Notes: a model not told the origin generated them from the sequence alone. Positions 1-6,009 are shown, numbered from the stretch's first letter. The stretch: DNA of 8,489 nucleotides from an uncultured Ruminococcus sp. (GCA_902773065.1 CACYDD010000180.1:1-8489), one strand, 5' to 3'. Numbers and translations are program-made.

Positions 1-52
1 GGACATACTCTGCGGAAAAACCGGCAATACCTGCCGCAACCTCCCGCTTCAT
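1..52 (-). CDS. Probable 5' end of a leftward gene (partial, unknown product)
   Basis: An open frame on the minus strand starts with ATG at 52-50 and runs off the left edge; its first residues read MKREVAAGIAGFSAEYV. Only 17 codons are visible, so no function can be given. Support comes from base composition, which changes sharply from GC-rich here to AT-rich to the right, and from a good sigma-A promoter at 81-109 that would start transcription near position 74. The frame stays open to a second ATG at 94-92, but that codon lies upstream of the predicted transcription start, so 52 is preferred. No clear Shine-Dalgarno sequence precedes either start, which keeps confidence low. Confidence 0.35.
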   Translation of the reverse strand, partial: MKREVAAGIAGFSAEYV

Positions 53-80
53 CGCATATCTGTTGCAGTCTTGCTTATCT

Positions 81-109
81 ATAATAACACACATCCAATC
101 CAATTTCAA
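81..109 (-). promoter_or_regulatory. Sigma-A promoter for the leftward gene at the window edge
   Basis: Read on the minus strand, TTGAAA (109-104) and TATTAT (86-81) are separated by exactly 17 bases. The predicted transcription start is near 74, about 20 bases before the ATG at 52. This is a sequence match only. Confidence 0.5.
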
Positions 110-257
110 GCAATTTCTTTGTTATTTTTAGTAGAAATTTCAACTTCTTTTTTGTACATTTCGCTAATTAAATTTTTAATAACCGCACAAAATGCATTTA
201 ACATCTATATCATTTTTGTTTATTTTGAACATGGAAACACACGGGCGGGTGTATATA

Positions 258-293
258 AACAACCGCCATGAGATCATGCTCACAGCGGCTGTT
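258..293 (-). terminator. Candidate terminator of the surface-protein gene
   Basis: The arms 258-266 (AACAACCGC) and 285-293 (GCGGCTGTT) pair over 9 bases, with one G-U wobble in the leftward transcript. An inner TGAG/CTCA stem extends the hairpin. It begins 15 bases past the stop codon of the gene ending at 309. The following U-tract is weak (TTTATATA), so termination may be inefficient. The right arm and the spacer towards the gene resemble the sequence beside the pseudogene scar near 2500. Confidence 0.45.
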
Positions 294-308
294 TAATTTG
301 ATTAAAAA

Positions 309-1910
309 TCAGTTATGCTTTTTTCTGAGCAAAAGCCCTGCGGCTAATACTGCCGAACCCAGTGCGGCAAAAATAAGTGCAAACGGGAATTCAGAACCTG
401 TCTGTACGGTATCGGTATTTCCTGTTGTTTTCTGAACAACAGCAGGACTTTTGGAAACAGCTGTTTCTGACCCGGAAGCTTCTGCGGATTCCTCATTGTC
501 TGATTCATCTTCTGTTTCTTTTTCAGATTCAACATACGAATCCTCTTCTGCCTCCTCGGATTCTTCCGACTCTTCCTCTATTCCTTCAACATCTGCTTCA
601 TCCTCAGATGATTCTTCCGCAGCAGATTCCTCTGTTGATTCCTCTTCGGAAACCTCGGATGATTCTTCAACAGATTCTTCCGAAGATTCCTCTGCACCAA
701 TTGCAGGAATGGTATAAGTAAGGGTAACAGGTGCAACATTTACTTCTTCATAAAAATCTGCATTAACCACAACTTCAACGGTTCTTTCCGTATCGGAAGG
801 TTCTGCGATTAGCTGCCACTCTGCCTGCTTGGATTCACCTCTGTTCATCGCATCATATGTCACAGACGTTTCTCCGTCACTTGTTGTAACGCCTTCCGGC
901 AAAGTAAGACTGATTGTCGGCTTGCTTACATTAAATTCGCTTACATTCTGCAATTCACTCAAAATCGGCATCGGTTCATAGCCTGTTCCGGCTTCATTAA
1001 CAGCAAACCTGTTTCCATCCTGCTCTGCTTTGAGCGAAAGTTCCGATTCCACCTCTGCAAGTCCGCCGTACATAACATATGTTTTTGAATCGCCCGGCTC
1101 AAAGGTAATAGGATTCCATATTGCAAGAGCTTCACAAACCCCGATATTTTCAGTAAGTTTAGGATAAAGCCCCCCAAAAAAACCACTGTTATTAAACTGC
1201 AATATATCGGGCTTTTTGCCTTCATCAAACCATGCCGCTAATGCTGATTTCGGTTCAGAAAGATCTTCAACACCTTTGATGAGACCCGGAATCTCATTGC
1301 CCTCAAACTGTTTTGCGTAATTTATCAAATCTCCGTTCGGCATAATAAAATAAAACTTGGTTTTGTCATCACGATAAAACGGAAGATTAAAACGAACACC
1401 AAGGTCATGTTTTTCCGTATCATTATTGGTAAGGGTATATTCGATTTTCATTGTATCAGGCTTCCCTGATGTTTTGCCATTCACAATAGAAAGTTTTCTT
1501 TCTACCGCAATGTTTTTTTCATCTTTATTACAGATATAGTTGACGGTTATTGTTTTATTTTCCTGATCTACAATAAAAGTAGGGCTGGTATAAGGGTTGG
1601 AATAATAAAAATCATAATATCCGTCATTGTGTTCAACACCATCAATATTCACACCACACATTGCAGCCCCAACTTTATATGTGTTGCCGCTGGAAATCCA
1701 ATCATTGGTTGATGTGACTCTTCTCCCGTTTGAATCTAAAATTCCAAATCCCGAATCGGTAGTATAAACACTGATATAATCCGACGATACTTCATCATAA
1801 CGATCCGAAGGGAATACCAAGTCTGTCTCCATCGCAGAGGCAGTAACACCCATTCCTACAGCCATCACAACAGCAAGCACAGCAGCTGCAGACTTTTTCA
1901 AAACCTTCAA
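309..1910 (-). CDS. Secreted surface protein with Glu/Ser linker and C-terminal anchor
   Basis: This 533-residue protein has an N-terminal signal peptide: KVLKK, a hydrophobic core, and ASA|ME with likely cleavage after residue 26. Residues 27 to about 325 are a predicted beta-rich extracellular region that I cannot assign to a family. Residues about 328-404 look like a beta-sandwich module (SVTYDAMNRGESKQAEWQL, then repeated beta-type VEVVV and VTLTYTI stretches). Residues 407-481 are a Glu/Ser-rich acidic linker. The tail is VQTGS (502-506), a hydrophobic stretch (about 508-528) and RKKHN. This has the layout of a sortase signal, but VQTGS departs from LPXTG, so it may be wall-linked or only membrane-anchored. 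The start must be TTG at 1910: the frame reaches a TAA at 1934-1932 with no ATG or GTG in between. AAAGG (1925-1921) is a weak, somewhat distant ribosome binding site. It is divergent from the XRE regulator and probably controlled by it (inference). Confidence 0.85.
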   Translation of the reverse strand: MKVLKKSAAAVLAVVMAVGMGVTASAMETDLVFPSDRYDEVSSDYISVYTTDSGFGILDSNGRRVTSTNDWISSGNTYKVGAAMCGVNIDGVEHNDGYYDFYYSNPYTSPTFIVDQENKTITVNYICNKDEKNIAVERKLSIVNGKTSGKPDTMKIEYTLTNNDTEKHDLGVRFNLPFYRDDKTKFYFIMPNGDLINYAKQFEGNEIPGLIKGVEDLSEPKSALAAWFDEGKKPDILQFNNSGFFGGLYPKLTENIGVCEALAIWNPITFEPGDSKTYVMYGGLAEVESELSLKAEQDGNRFAVNEAGTGYEPMPILSELQNVSEFNVSKPTISLTLPEGVTTSDGETSVTYDAMNRGESKQAEWQLIAEPSDTERTVEVVVNADFYEEVNVAPVTLTYTIPAIGAEESSEESVEESSEVSEEESTEESAAEESSEDEADVEGIEEESEESEEAEEDSYVESEKETEDESDNEESAEASGSETAVSKSPAVVQKTTGNTDTVQTGSEFPFALIFAALGSAVLAAGLLLRKKHN

Positions 1911-1960
1911 TATAACCCGACCTTTCCATTTTTATTCTGATTTTTCAATCAATTTACACT

Positions 1961-1989
1961 ATTTTACATGTTAGTTTTTAAAATGTCAA
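1961..1989 (-). promoter_or_regulatory. Promoter of the surface-protein gene
   Basis: On the minus strand a perfect -35 TTGACA (1989-1984) lies 17 bases from TAAAAT (1966-1961), which matches the -10 consensus at five of six positions. The predicted start is near 1953, giving a leader of about 40 bases before the TTG codon. The spacer contains one copy of the 11-mer TTAGTTTTTAA (1971-1981) that recurs elsewhere in this intergenic region. Confidence 0.65.
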
Positions 1990-2049
1990 TAGTCACTTCT
2001 TAATTTTTAATATAAGTATAACGTAAGTATAAATTATCTTAGTTTTTAA
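1971..2049. repeat. Three copies of an 11-base motif in the divergent promoter region
   Basis: TTAGTTTTTAA occurs at 1971-1981 and 2039-2049, and TTAATTTTTAA (one change) at 2000-2010. The first lies inside the surface-gene promoter spacer and the last just upstream of the regulator's -35. They may be binding sites for the XRE protein, but the motif is very AT-rich and chance recurrence in AT-rich DNA is possible. Confidence 0.4.
2013..2032. repeat. Tandem 9-base direct repeat, possible operator
   Basis: TAAGTATAA occurs at 2013-2021 and again at 2024-2032. The 11-base period is about one helical turn and would place two protein units on the same DNA face. It lies midway between the two divergent promoters. 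That the XRE regulator binds here is inference. Confidence 0.4.
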
Positions 2050-2054
2050 TCTTT

Positions 2055-2086
2055 TTGTAATAATTATCCAAACCGTATTACAATAC
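2055..2086 (+). promoter_or_regulatory. Promoter of the XRE regulator with a palindrome over its -10
   Basis: TTGTAA (2055-2060) and TACAAT (2079-2084) are spaced by 18 bases, with a predicted start near 2091 and a leader of about 14 bases. The -10 lies inside the perfect palindrome GTATTACAATAC (2075-2086). A dimeric repressor bound there would block its own promoter, as is common for XRE regulators; this has not been shown here. Confidence 0.5.
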
Positions 2087-2104
2087 TAATATGTGAGGTG
2101 TCGT

Positions 2105-2467
2105 ATGAAAAGAAAAATAGATGAAACCCATCCGCTGTCCTATTTTCTGAAATCCGCACGTGAGGATCTTGATTTAACACAGCGCGATGTAATGAAACTG
2201 ACAGGAATTAACAATAAAACGCTTTCGGGATATGAAAACGGTGTTGCCGAGCCTGATTTCAAATCGCTTGCCGCTCTGGCAAAACTTTACCAAATTTCAT
2301 TTGATGAACTGCTGTCCATCAATGCCAACAAAAATATTTCCGATTATTTTCTGACAAACAATGAATTTCATATGCTGACCCTTTTCAGAAATTTTACAGA
2401 AGAAAAACAATGCGAACTAATTGTTCAAATGCAGGCATTGTCCGACTTTCTCAACAAAAACAAATAA
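2105..2467 (+). CDS. Small XRE-family transcriptional regulator
   Basis: The protein is 120 residues long. An N-terminal helix-turn-helix domain of the XRE/Cro-CI (HTH_3) type covers about residues 8-63: LTQRDVMKLTGINNKTLSGYENG contains the recognition region, followed by the usual PDFKSLAALAKLYQISFDELL. The C-terminal half is helical, shows no recognisable ligand domain, and may dimerise. The start is ATG at 2105, preceded by GAGGTG at 2095-2100; an upstream in-frame GTG at 2093 would overlap that binding site. It likely represses itself and the divergent surface-protein gene, inferred from the shared 194-bp promoter region. Confidence 0.85.
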   Translation: MKRKIDETHPLSYFLKSAREDLDLTQRDVMKLTGINNKTLSGYENGVAEPDFKSLAALAKLYQISFDELLSINANKNISDYFLTNNEFHMLTLFRNFTEEKQCELIVQMQALSDFLNKNK

Positions 2468-2472
2468 ACCCA

Positions 2473-2509
2473 AAGCCGCTGAACCACACTATCTGTGTTT
2501 CAGCGGCTT
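2473..2509. terminator. Terminator hairpin after the regulator, probably bidirectional
   Basis: A perfect 11-base stem pairs AAGCCGCTGAA (2473-2483) with TTCAGCGGCTT (2499-2509). An inner ACAC/GTGT stem (2486-2489 with 2495-2498) closes around a 5-base loop. It begins 5 bases after the regulator stop. The rightward T-tract is broken (CTTCACTTTTC), whereas the leftward side is richer in T (TTTATTTGTTTTTG). This fits an origin as the terminator of the lost leftward gene whose remnant follows. Confidence 0.65.
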
Positions 2510-2528
2510 CTTCACTTTTCAGTTTTCA

Positions 2529-2607
2529 TCAGTTATATCCATGCTTTTTCTAAGCAAAAGCCCTACCGATACTACTTCTGAATCCAATACGACAAAAAAC
2601 AGTACAT
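2529..2607 (-). pseudogene. Decayed 3' end of a second surface-protein gene
   Basis: This segment aligns with the last codons of the gene at 309-1910, including a stop at 2531-2529. The run AGCAAAAGCCCT is identical (2553-2564), ATCAGTTAT is identical at the stop, and the following 45 or so bases match at roughly two thirds of positions, many differences being C/T changes. Translated, it keeps VGLLLRK of the anchor. One base missing from the A-run puts the ancestral end (RKKHGYN-stop) out of frame. The signal peptide, ectodomain and linker are absent. It looks like the scar of a deleted paralogue or of recombination between copies. The alignment was made by eye. Confidence 0.6.
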
Positions 2608-2702
2608 CTGTCATTCTATATGAAAAAGGAATCTTTATTACATCTTATATTGCAATTTGCTCCAAGAAAATCTTCTTATGATTCTTTTCTAATGGTTTTT
2701 TA

Positions 2703-2731
2703 TTGACTTTGTTGTTTCAGCATGATATAAT
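2703..2731 (+). promoter_or_regulatory. Strong extended -10 promoter of the lipoprotein gene
   Basis: TTGACT (2703-2708) and a perfect TATAAT (2726-2731) are separated by 17 bases. TG at 2723-2724 makes an extended -10 (TGATATAAT). The predicted start is near 2738, about 50 bases before the ATG. Bases 2608-2700, upstream of it, hold nothing I recognise. Confidence 0.75.
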
Positions 2732-2787
2732 CTCTAATCTGTAAAGACATTTAGTCGCTTACCACAAACAATCTAGGAGGATTATTT

Positions 2788-3357
2788 ATGAACAATCTCG
2801 CAAAAATTCTTACGGTTTCTATCGCTTCTGTCATTGCTCTTTGCTGTGTGGCAGGCTGTAACGGAAACTCAGGCACGGGAGAAGCAACCGAAAGCTCCAC
2901 CACAAGCACAGCAGATAATGCTTCATCTGCAGATGAAGGCACAACTGAAAGTGCTGATGAAAGTACCGGAAAAGATACTACTGAAAGCTCGGCTGGCGAA
3001 GCTTCTGTGGATCTTGCATCTGCTGATTACAGTAATCCTGCAGTAACCATAGAATTCGGTGATTTTGAACTTATCCAAACCGTAACACAGGATATGCAGA
3101 CAGGCAAATATGACGGTCAGGTCATCAAGGTAACAGGTATCAGCGAAAAAAGAATGAGCAACTGTACCGTACTTGAAAAGGATGAGTCAACAGGCAATGG
3201 ATATGGTATGTCCTATTACCTCGACGGTCAGCCTGATCTCAGCGAATATCCCGATGAGGAAGCAAAAGTTGAGCTTTTAGGCGTTGTCACAGTCGGAGAG
3301 TACGATGTACGTGCTCTTACTGTTCTTCCTGATAAGGTAACGGTTCTCGATTCATAA
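2788..3357 (+). CDS. Secreted lipoprotein with C-terminal OB-fold-like domain
   Basis: The 189-residue protein begins with a lipoprotein signal peptide whose lipobox VAGC puts the lipid-modified cysteine at residue 24, so it should be anchored on the outer face of the membrane. Residues 25 to about 75 are a Ser/Thr/Glu/Asp linker without structure. The C-terminal part (about 80-189) has alternating strands and the pattern KYDGQVIKVTGISE ... KVELLGVVTVGEYDVRALTVL, which resembles small OB-fold lipoproteins of the tRNA_anti-like type. That assignment is from pattern alone and no ligand can be named. The start is supported by AGGAGG at 2775-2780, seven bases before the ATG. It has its own promoter and terminator and appears monocistronic. 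Confidence 0.85.
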   Translation: MNNLAKILTVSIASVIALCCVAGCNGNSGTGEATESSTTSTADNASSADEGTTESADESTGKDTTESSAGEASVDLASADYSNPAVTIEFGDFELIQTVTQDMQTGKYDGQVIKVTGISEKRMSNCTVLEKDESTGNGYGMSYYLDGQPDLSEYPDEEAKVELLGVVTVGEYDVRALTVLPDKVTVLDS

Positions 3358-3377
3358 TTTCAATACGCAAAAAACTT

Positions 3378-3420
3378 CCGCATTATCTGTCCATTGCTTT
3401 GATAATGCGGATTTTTATTT
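3378..3420 (+). terminator. Rho-independent terminator of the lipoprotein gene
   Basis: A perfect 10-base stem pairs CCGCATTATC (3378-3387) with GATAATGCGG (3401-3410), followed by ATTTTTATTT. An A-run upstream (3369-3374) would let it also stop leftward transcription. Confidence 0.85.
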
Positions 3421-3431
3421 AAAAATTGTAC

Positions 3432-3463
3432 TATAGCTCTCCCAACTAATCGGTACAGCTATA
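3432..3463. promoter_or_regulatory. Dyad upstream of the dehydrogenase gene
   Basis: TATAGCT (3432-3438) and AGCTATA (3457-3463) form a 7-base inverted repeat with an 18-base centre, ending 29 bases before the ATG. A possible -10 (TATAAC, 3460-3465) overlaps the right arm, but no convincing -35 is present at the right distance. It could be an operator; the evidence is only the symmetry. Confidence 0.3.
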
Positions 3464-3492
3464 ACAGGAACAAAAAACGAAAGGTGCATAAA

Positions 3493-4443
3493 ATGCAGAA
3501 AATTGTTTTAACAGATGCACAGACAGTTGTAGACAGTATTGTGAGTGCAGATTCATTAAAAGAATTCGGCGAGGTTGTTTCATATGGTCTTTTGCCTTAT
3601 GAAGAGGTTGCGGAAGCGATTGCAGATGCGGATATCGTGGTATGCAATAAAACACAGCTGAATGCTCACAGCCTTCGGCTTGCGAAAAAGCTTCGATATA
3701 TCGGACTTTTCGCCACAGGCTACAATAATATTGACATTGCATACTGCCGGGAACATGATATTACTGTCTGCAATGCCGGTTCTTATTCCACTAATGCCGT
3801 TGCGCAGCATACCTTTGCACTGATTTTAGAACATTTTAACAGAGTTGCACAATATAATCAGTATGTTCAGGAGGGTAAATGGAAAAGGAGTCCGACCTTC
3901 TCACCGTTTGTGTATCCGCTCAATGAACTTGCAGGAAAAACACTTGGCATTGTGGGACTGGGAGCAATCGGTCAGGCAGTTGCCAGAATCGCGAATGCGT
4001 TTGAGATGAATGTGATCGCGTACAACAGAAGCCGGAAAAATGTCAGCGGCGTTACACAGACAAGCTTTGAAGAACTGCTGCAAAAAAGCGATATTGTTTC
4101 AGTGCATTGTCCGCTGAATGCTGATTCAGAAAATATGTTTGATCAAAAAGCCTTTTCTGCAATGAAGCAAGGGGCATTGTTCGTCAATACAGCACGCGGC
4201 GGTGTCATGTCAGAACAGGATTTGTATGAAGCACTGCAAAACGAACACCTTGCCGGTGCGTGTATTGATACGCTCAGGGTTGAACCAATGGAGGAGGACT
4301 GCATATTGTTGCAGGCGAAAAATTGTATTATTACACCACATATCGCCTGGGCACCTGTCGAAACCCGTCAGAGACTGATGACAATCGTGACAGATAATAT
4401 CAGAAATTTTCTGAGTGGAACACCAACCAATATAGTAAGCTGA
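3493..4443 (+). CDS. D-2-hydroxyacid dehydrogenase, NAD(P)-dependent
   Basis: This 316-residue protein belongs to the D-isomer-specific 2-hydroxyacid dehydrogenase family, which interconverts 2-keto acids and D-2-hydroxy acids in the cytoplasm. The Rossmann motif is GLGAIG (155-160). All three catalytic residues are present: Arg235 in NTARGG, Glu264 in RVEP, and His283 in TPHIAWAP. Length and motif spacing are normal, so it should be active. The sequence after the second Rossmann strand is AYNRSRK, without the acidic residue typical of strict NAD enzymes, so NADP(H) use is possible. The overall pattern suits glycerate/hydroxypyruvate or glyoxylate-type enzymes, but the substrate cannot be fixed from sequence. 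ATG 3493 is preferred over an in-frame GTG at 3484 because AAAGG (3480-3484) is then well spaced. It is monocistronic. Confidence 0.9.
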   Translation: MQKIVLTDAQTVVDSIVSADSLKEFGEVVSYGLLPYEEVAEAIADADIVVCNKTQLNAHSLRLAKKLRYIGLFATGYNNIDIAYCREHDITVCNAGSYSTNAVAQHTFALILEHFNRVAQYNQYVQEGKWKRSPTFSPFVYPLNELAGKTLGIVGLGAIGQAVARIANAFEMNVIAYNRSRKNVSGVTQTSFEELLQKSDIVSVHCPLNADSENMFDQKAFSAMKQGALFVNTARGGVMSEQDLYEALQNEHLAGACIDTLRVEPMEEDCILLQAKNCIITPHIAWAPVETRQRLMTIVTDNIRNFLSGTPTNIVS

Positions 4444-4463
4444 AAAAAGAAACAATATGATAT

Positions 4464-4518
4464 TCAGACAAGAGAGACTAATACCGAAAACCAGCTTCTC
4501 TTGTCTGATTTTATTTTT
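4464..4518 (+). terminator. Rho-independent terminator of the dehydrogenase gene
   Basis: A perfect 12-base stem pairs TCAGACAAGAGA (4464-4475) with TCTCTTGTCTGA (4497-4508), followed by TTTTATTTTT. The loop is about 21 bases. It begins 20 bases after the stop codon. Confidence 0.88.
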
Positions 4519-4661
4519 ACGTAATTTGTTTTTTAATGCCACTCGACGCTGTTTTTAGTAGCAAAGTGGTAACATTTTATTGTATATATTCATATTGGAG
4601 AATAATGTCAGATAGTGAAATATTTTACATTATTACAATACTTTACAGCGGGGTATGGACA

Positions 4662-5912
4662 ATGAGAAAATCGGCAAAGAAAAAGCCGGAAAACGACATC
4701 CGGAGTTTTTCTGTGAAATTTATGATGAATTATGATAACTCTGTGATCATGACAGCAGCAGATGATAACTATCTGATGCTGGAGGGATGTGCAAAAGAGG
4801 ATATCGGTAAAAACATCAGGGATGTTTTAGGCAAGGAGGACTGCAAAAGGCTGAAATTTTATTTTGACAGCTATCGGGGTCATGAATTCCAACTAAAATA
4901 TATTAAAAGATTTACAAAATCTGACAATTTGTTATGGAGCGTCAATGCTAAAATAAATTATCCGAATATGTATTGTGATGCCCAAAGGCTTGAAGACTCC
5001 GGCAACAGTCTTTACACAAAGGAAACAGAAGCTTTTTCGGAGCAATATGGTGTAATGATTCTGAAGAAAACAGAAAAAAGCTACCATATTGAATATGCAA
5101 GCGATTTTATTTACAATATGACAAATGGGAAGAATGATGTATACATTGATGATATACTTGAGGGTGAGGAGACACAGAAAAGATTTGAAAGAATACTTGA
5201 TCGCTGTATTGTGAAAAATCTTCCTTTTGAAGGTTATGTAAAAACTACATTCAAGAAGTACGGAGAAGTAGTCGGTCACATCAGGATCAAGCCGTTTACC
5301 AAAAATGGCGATTACTGTGCAGCAGTGAGTATTTCTGAACGAAACGAAAACACCCCTTCAGCTTCTGTTCCGTATTCAATGAATATCTCCGAGAAAATTT
5401 CAGGGAAATATTTTTTTGGCTGCGGCATAATAGATTGTTCATTGCACGACCACATTTATTTTTATGATATCAATCCTTATCTTGCAGATCTGATCTCAAA
5501 GGGAAGGATCCGTAAAAGCGTAATTGTGAATTCTTATCCATTTAAAAGTGCTTTATGTCAGAAAACATCTTTTTTTGGTATGATCAATTCACCTGACATT
5601 ACAGGCAAAGAGCATTACCGTTATTTTATCGGTGCAGTTCCAGTGATCATGGGAAACGAAGCTGTCAGAATGTTGATTTTTCTGATTCCGTCGGAGAATC
5701 ATAATATCATGGATGAAAGCCTGTTAGGAGTTCTGACACCGAGAGAAAGCAACGTTCTGAGACTGGCAGCAGAGGGAATGGATAATAAATGTATCGCAAG
5801 TCTTCTGAATATCTCTGACGGTACAGCCAAAAGAGAATTGTTCTGTTGTTATCAGAAGTTGAATGTAAAAAATAAAACCGAAGCACTGCTTAAAATGTAT
5901 CATCTGATATAG
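4662..5912 (+). CDS. Orphan LuxR-type regulator with PAS-like sensory segments
   Basis: From ATG 4662 this is a 416-residue protein. Residues about 358-416 are a LuxR/GerE helix-turn-helix: LTPRESNVLRLAAEGMDNKCIASLLNISDGTAK, then QKLNVKNKTEALL. The N-terminal 350 residues look like two or three PAS-type sensory segments (about 19-105, 125-235 and 245-345), but their boundaries are uncertain. There is no receiver domain or transmembrane segment, so it is probably a soluble one-component sensor. The recognition helix is unusual: AKRELFCCYQKL replaces the common VKxHLxxIxxKL, losing the His and Asn positions. The start is uncertain: ATG 4605 is in frame with GGAG at 4597-4600 and would add 19 hydrophobic residues unlike a PAS start; ATG 4662 has only a G-rich stretch at 4648-4653. 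No clear promoter is seen upstream and no partner kinase lies in the window. Confidence 0.8.
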   Translation: MRKSAKKKPENDIRSFSVKFMMNYDNSVIMTAADDNYLMLEGCAKEDIGKNIRDVLGKEDCKRLKFYFDSYRGHEFQLKYIKRFTKSDNLLWSVNAKINYPNMYCDAQRLEDSGNSLYTKETEAFSEQYGVMILKKTEKSYHIEYASDFIYNMTNGKNDVYIDDILEGEETQKRFERILDRCIVKNLPFEGYVKTTFKKYGEVVGHIRIKPFTKNGDYCAAVSISERNENTPSASVPYSMNISEKISGKYFFGCGIIDCSLHDHIYFYDINPYLADLISKGRIRKSVIVNSYPFKSALCQKTSFFGMINSPDITGKEHYRYFIGAVPVIMGNEAVRMLIFLIPSENHNIMDESLLGVLTPRESNVLRLAAEGMDNKCIASLLNISDGTAKRELFCCYQKLNVKNKTEALLKMYHLI

Positions 5913-6009
5913 CAGGCATGAACAGCCGCAATCAAATATACTTCCTGATTCTATCAAAGCTGTAACAAAATTGATACGGAAATGTCATATTAAATAAACT
6001 TTTGTTATA

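Noticed and set aside
71..271. A 66-codon rightward open frame in the AT-rich left intergenic region
   Set aside because: It overlaps the leftward promoter at 81-109 and the terminator hairpin, has no ribosome binding site and reads as AT-rich non-coding DNA.
451..717. An apparent Ser/Asp-rich repeat protein on the plus strand
   Set aside because: It is the antisense of the acidic linker; the leftward frame has the signal peptide, anchor and promoter.
377..721. Rightward open frames opposite the Glu/Ser linker of the surface gene
   Set aside because: They are complements of the GAA/TCT-type low-complexity codons of the real gene and have no ribosome binding site.
2421..2681. Rightward open frame overlapping the regulator's 3' end
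   Set aside because: It runs through the terminator hairpin and the pseudogene scar and has no start signals.
2652..2690. AAGAA/TTCTT hairpin as a second terminator
   Set aside because: The stem is five A/T-rich pairs with a four-base loop and no T-run; it is likely chance.
4519..4661. A sigma-A promoter for the LuxR-type gene
   Set aside because: TATATT (4585) and TACAAT (4634) resemble -10 boxes, but no acceptable -35 lies 16-18 bases upstream of either.
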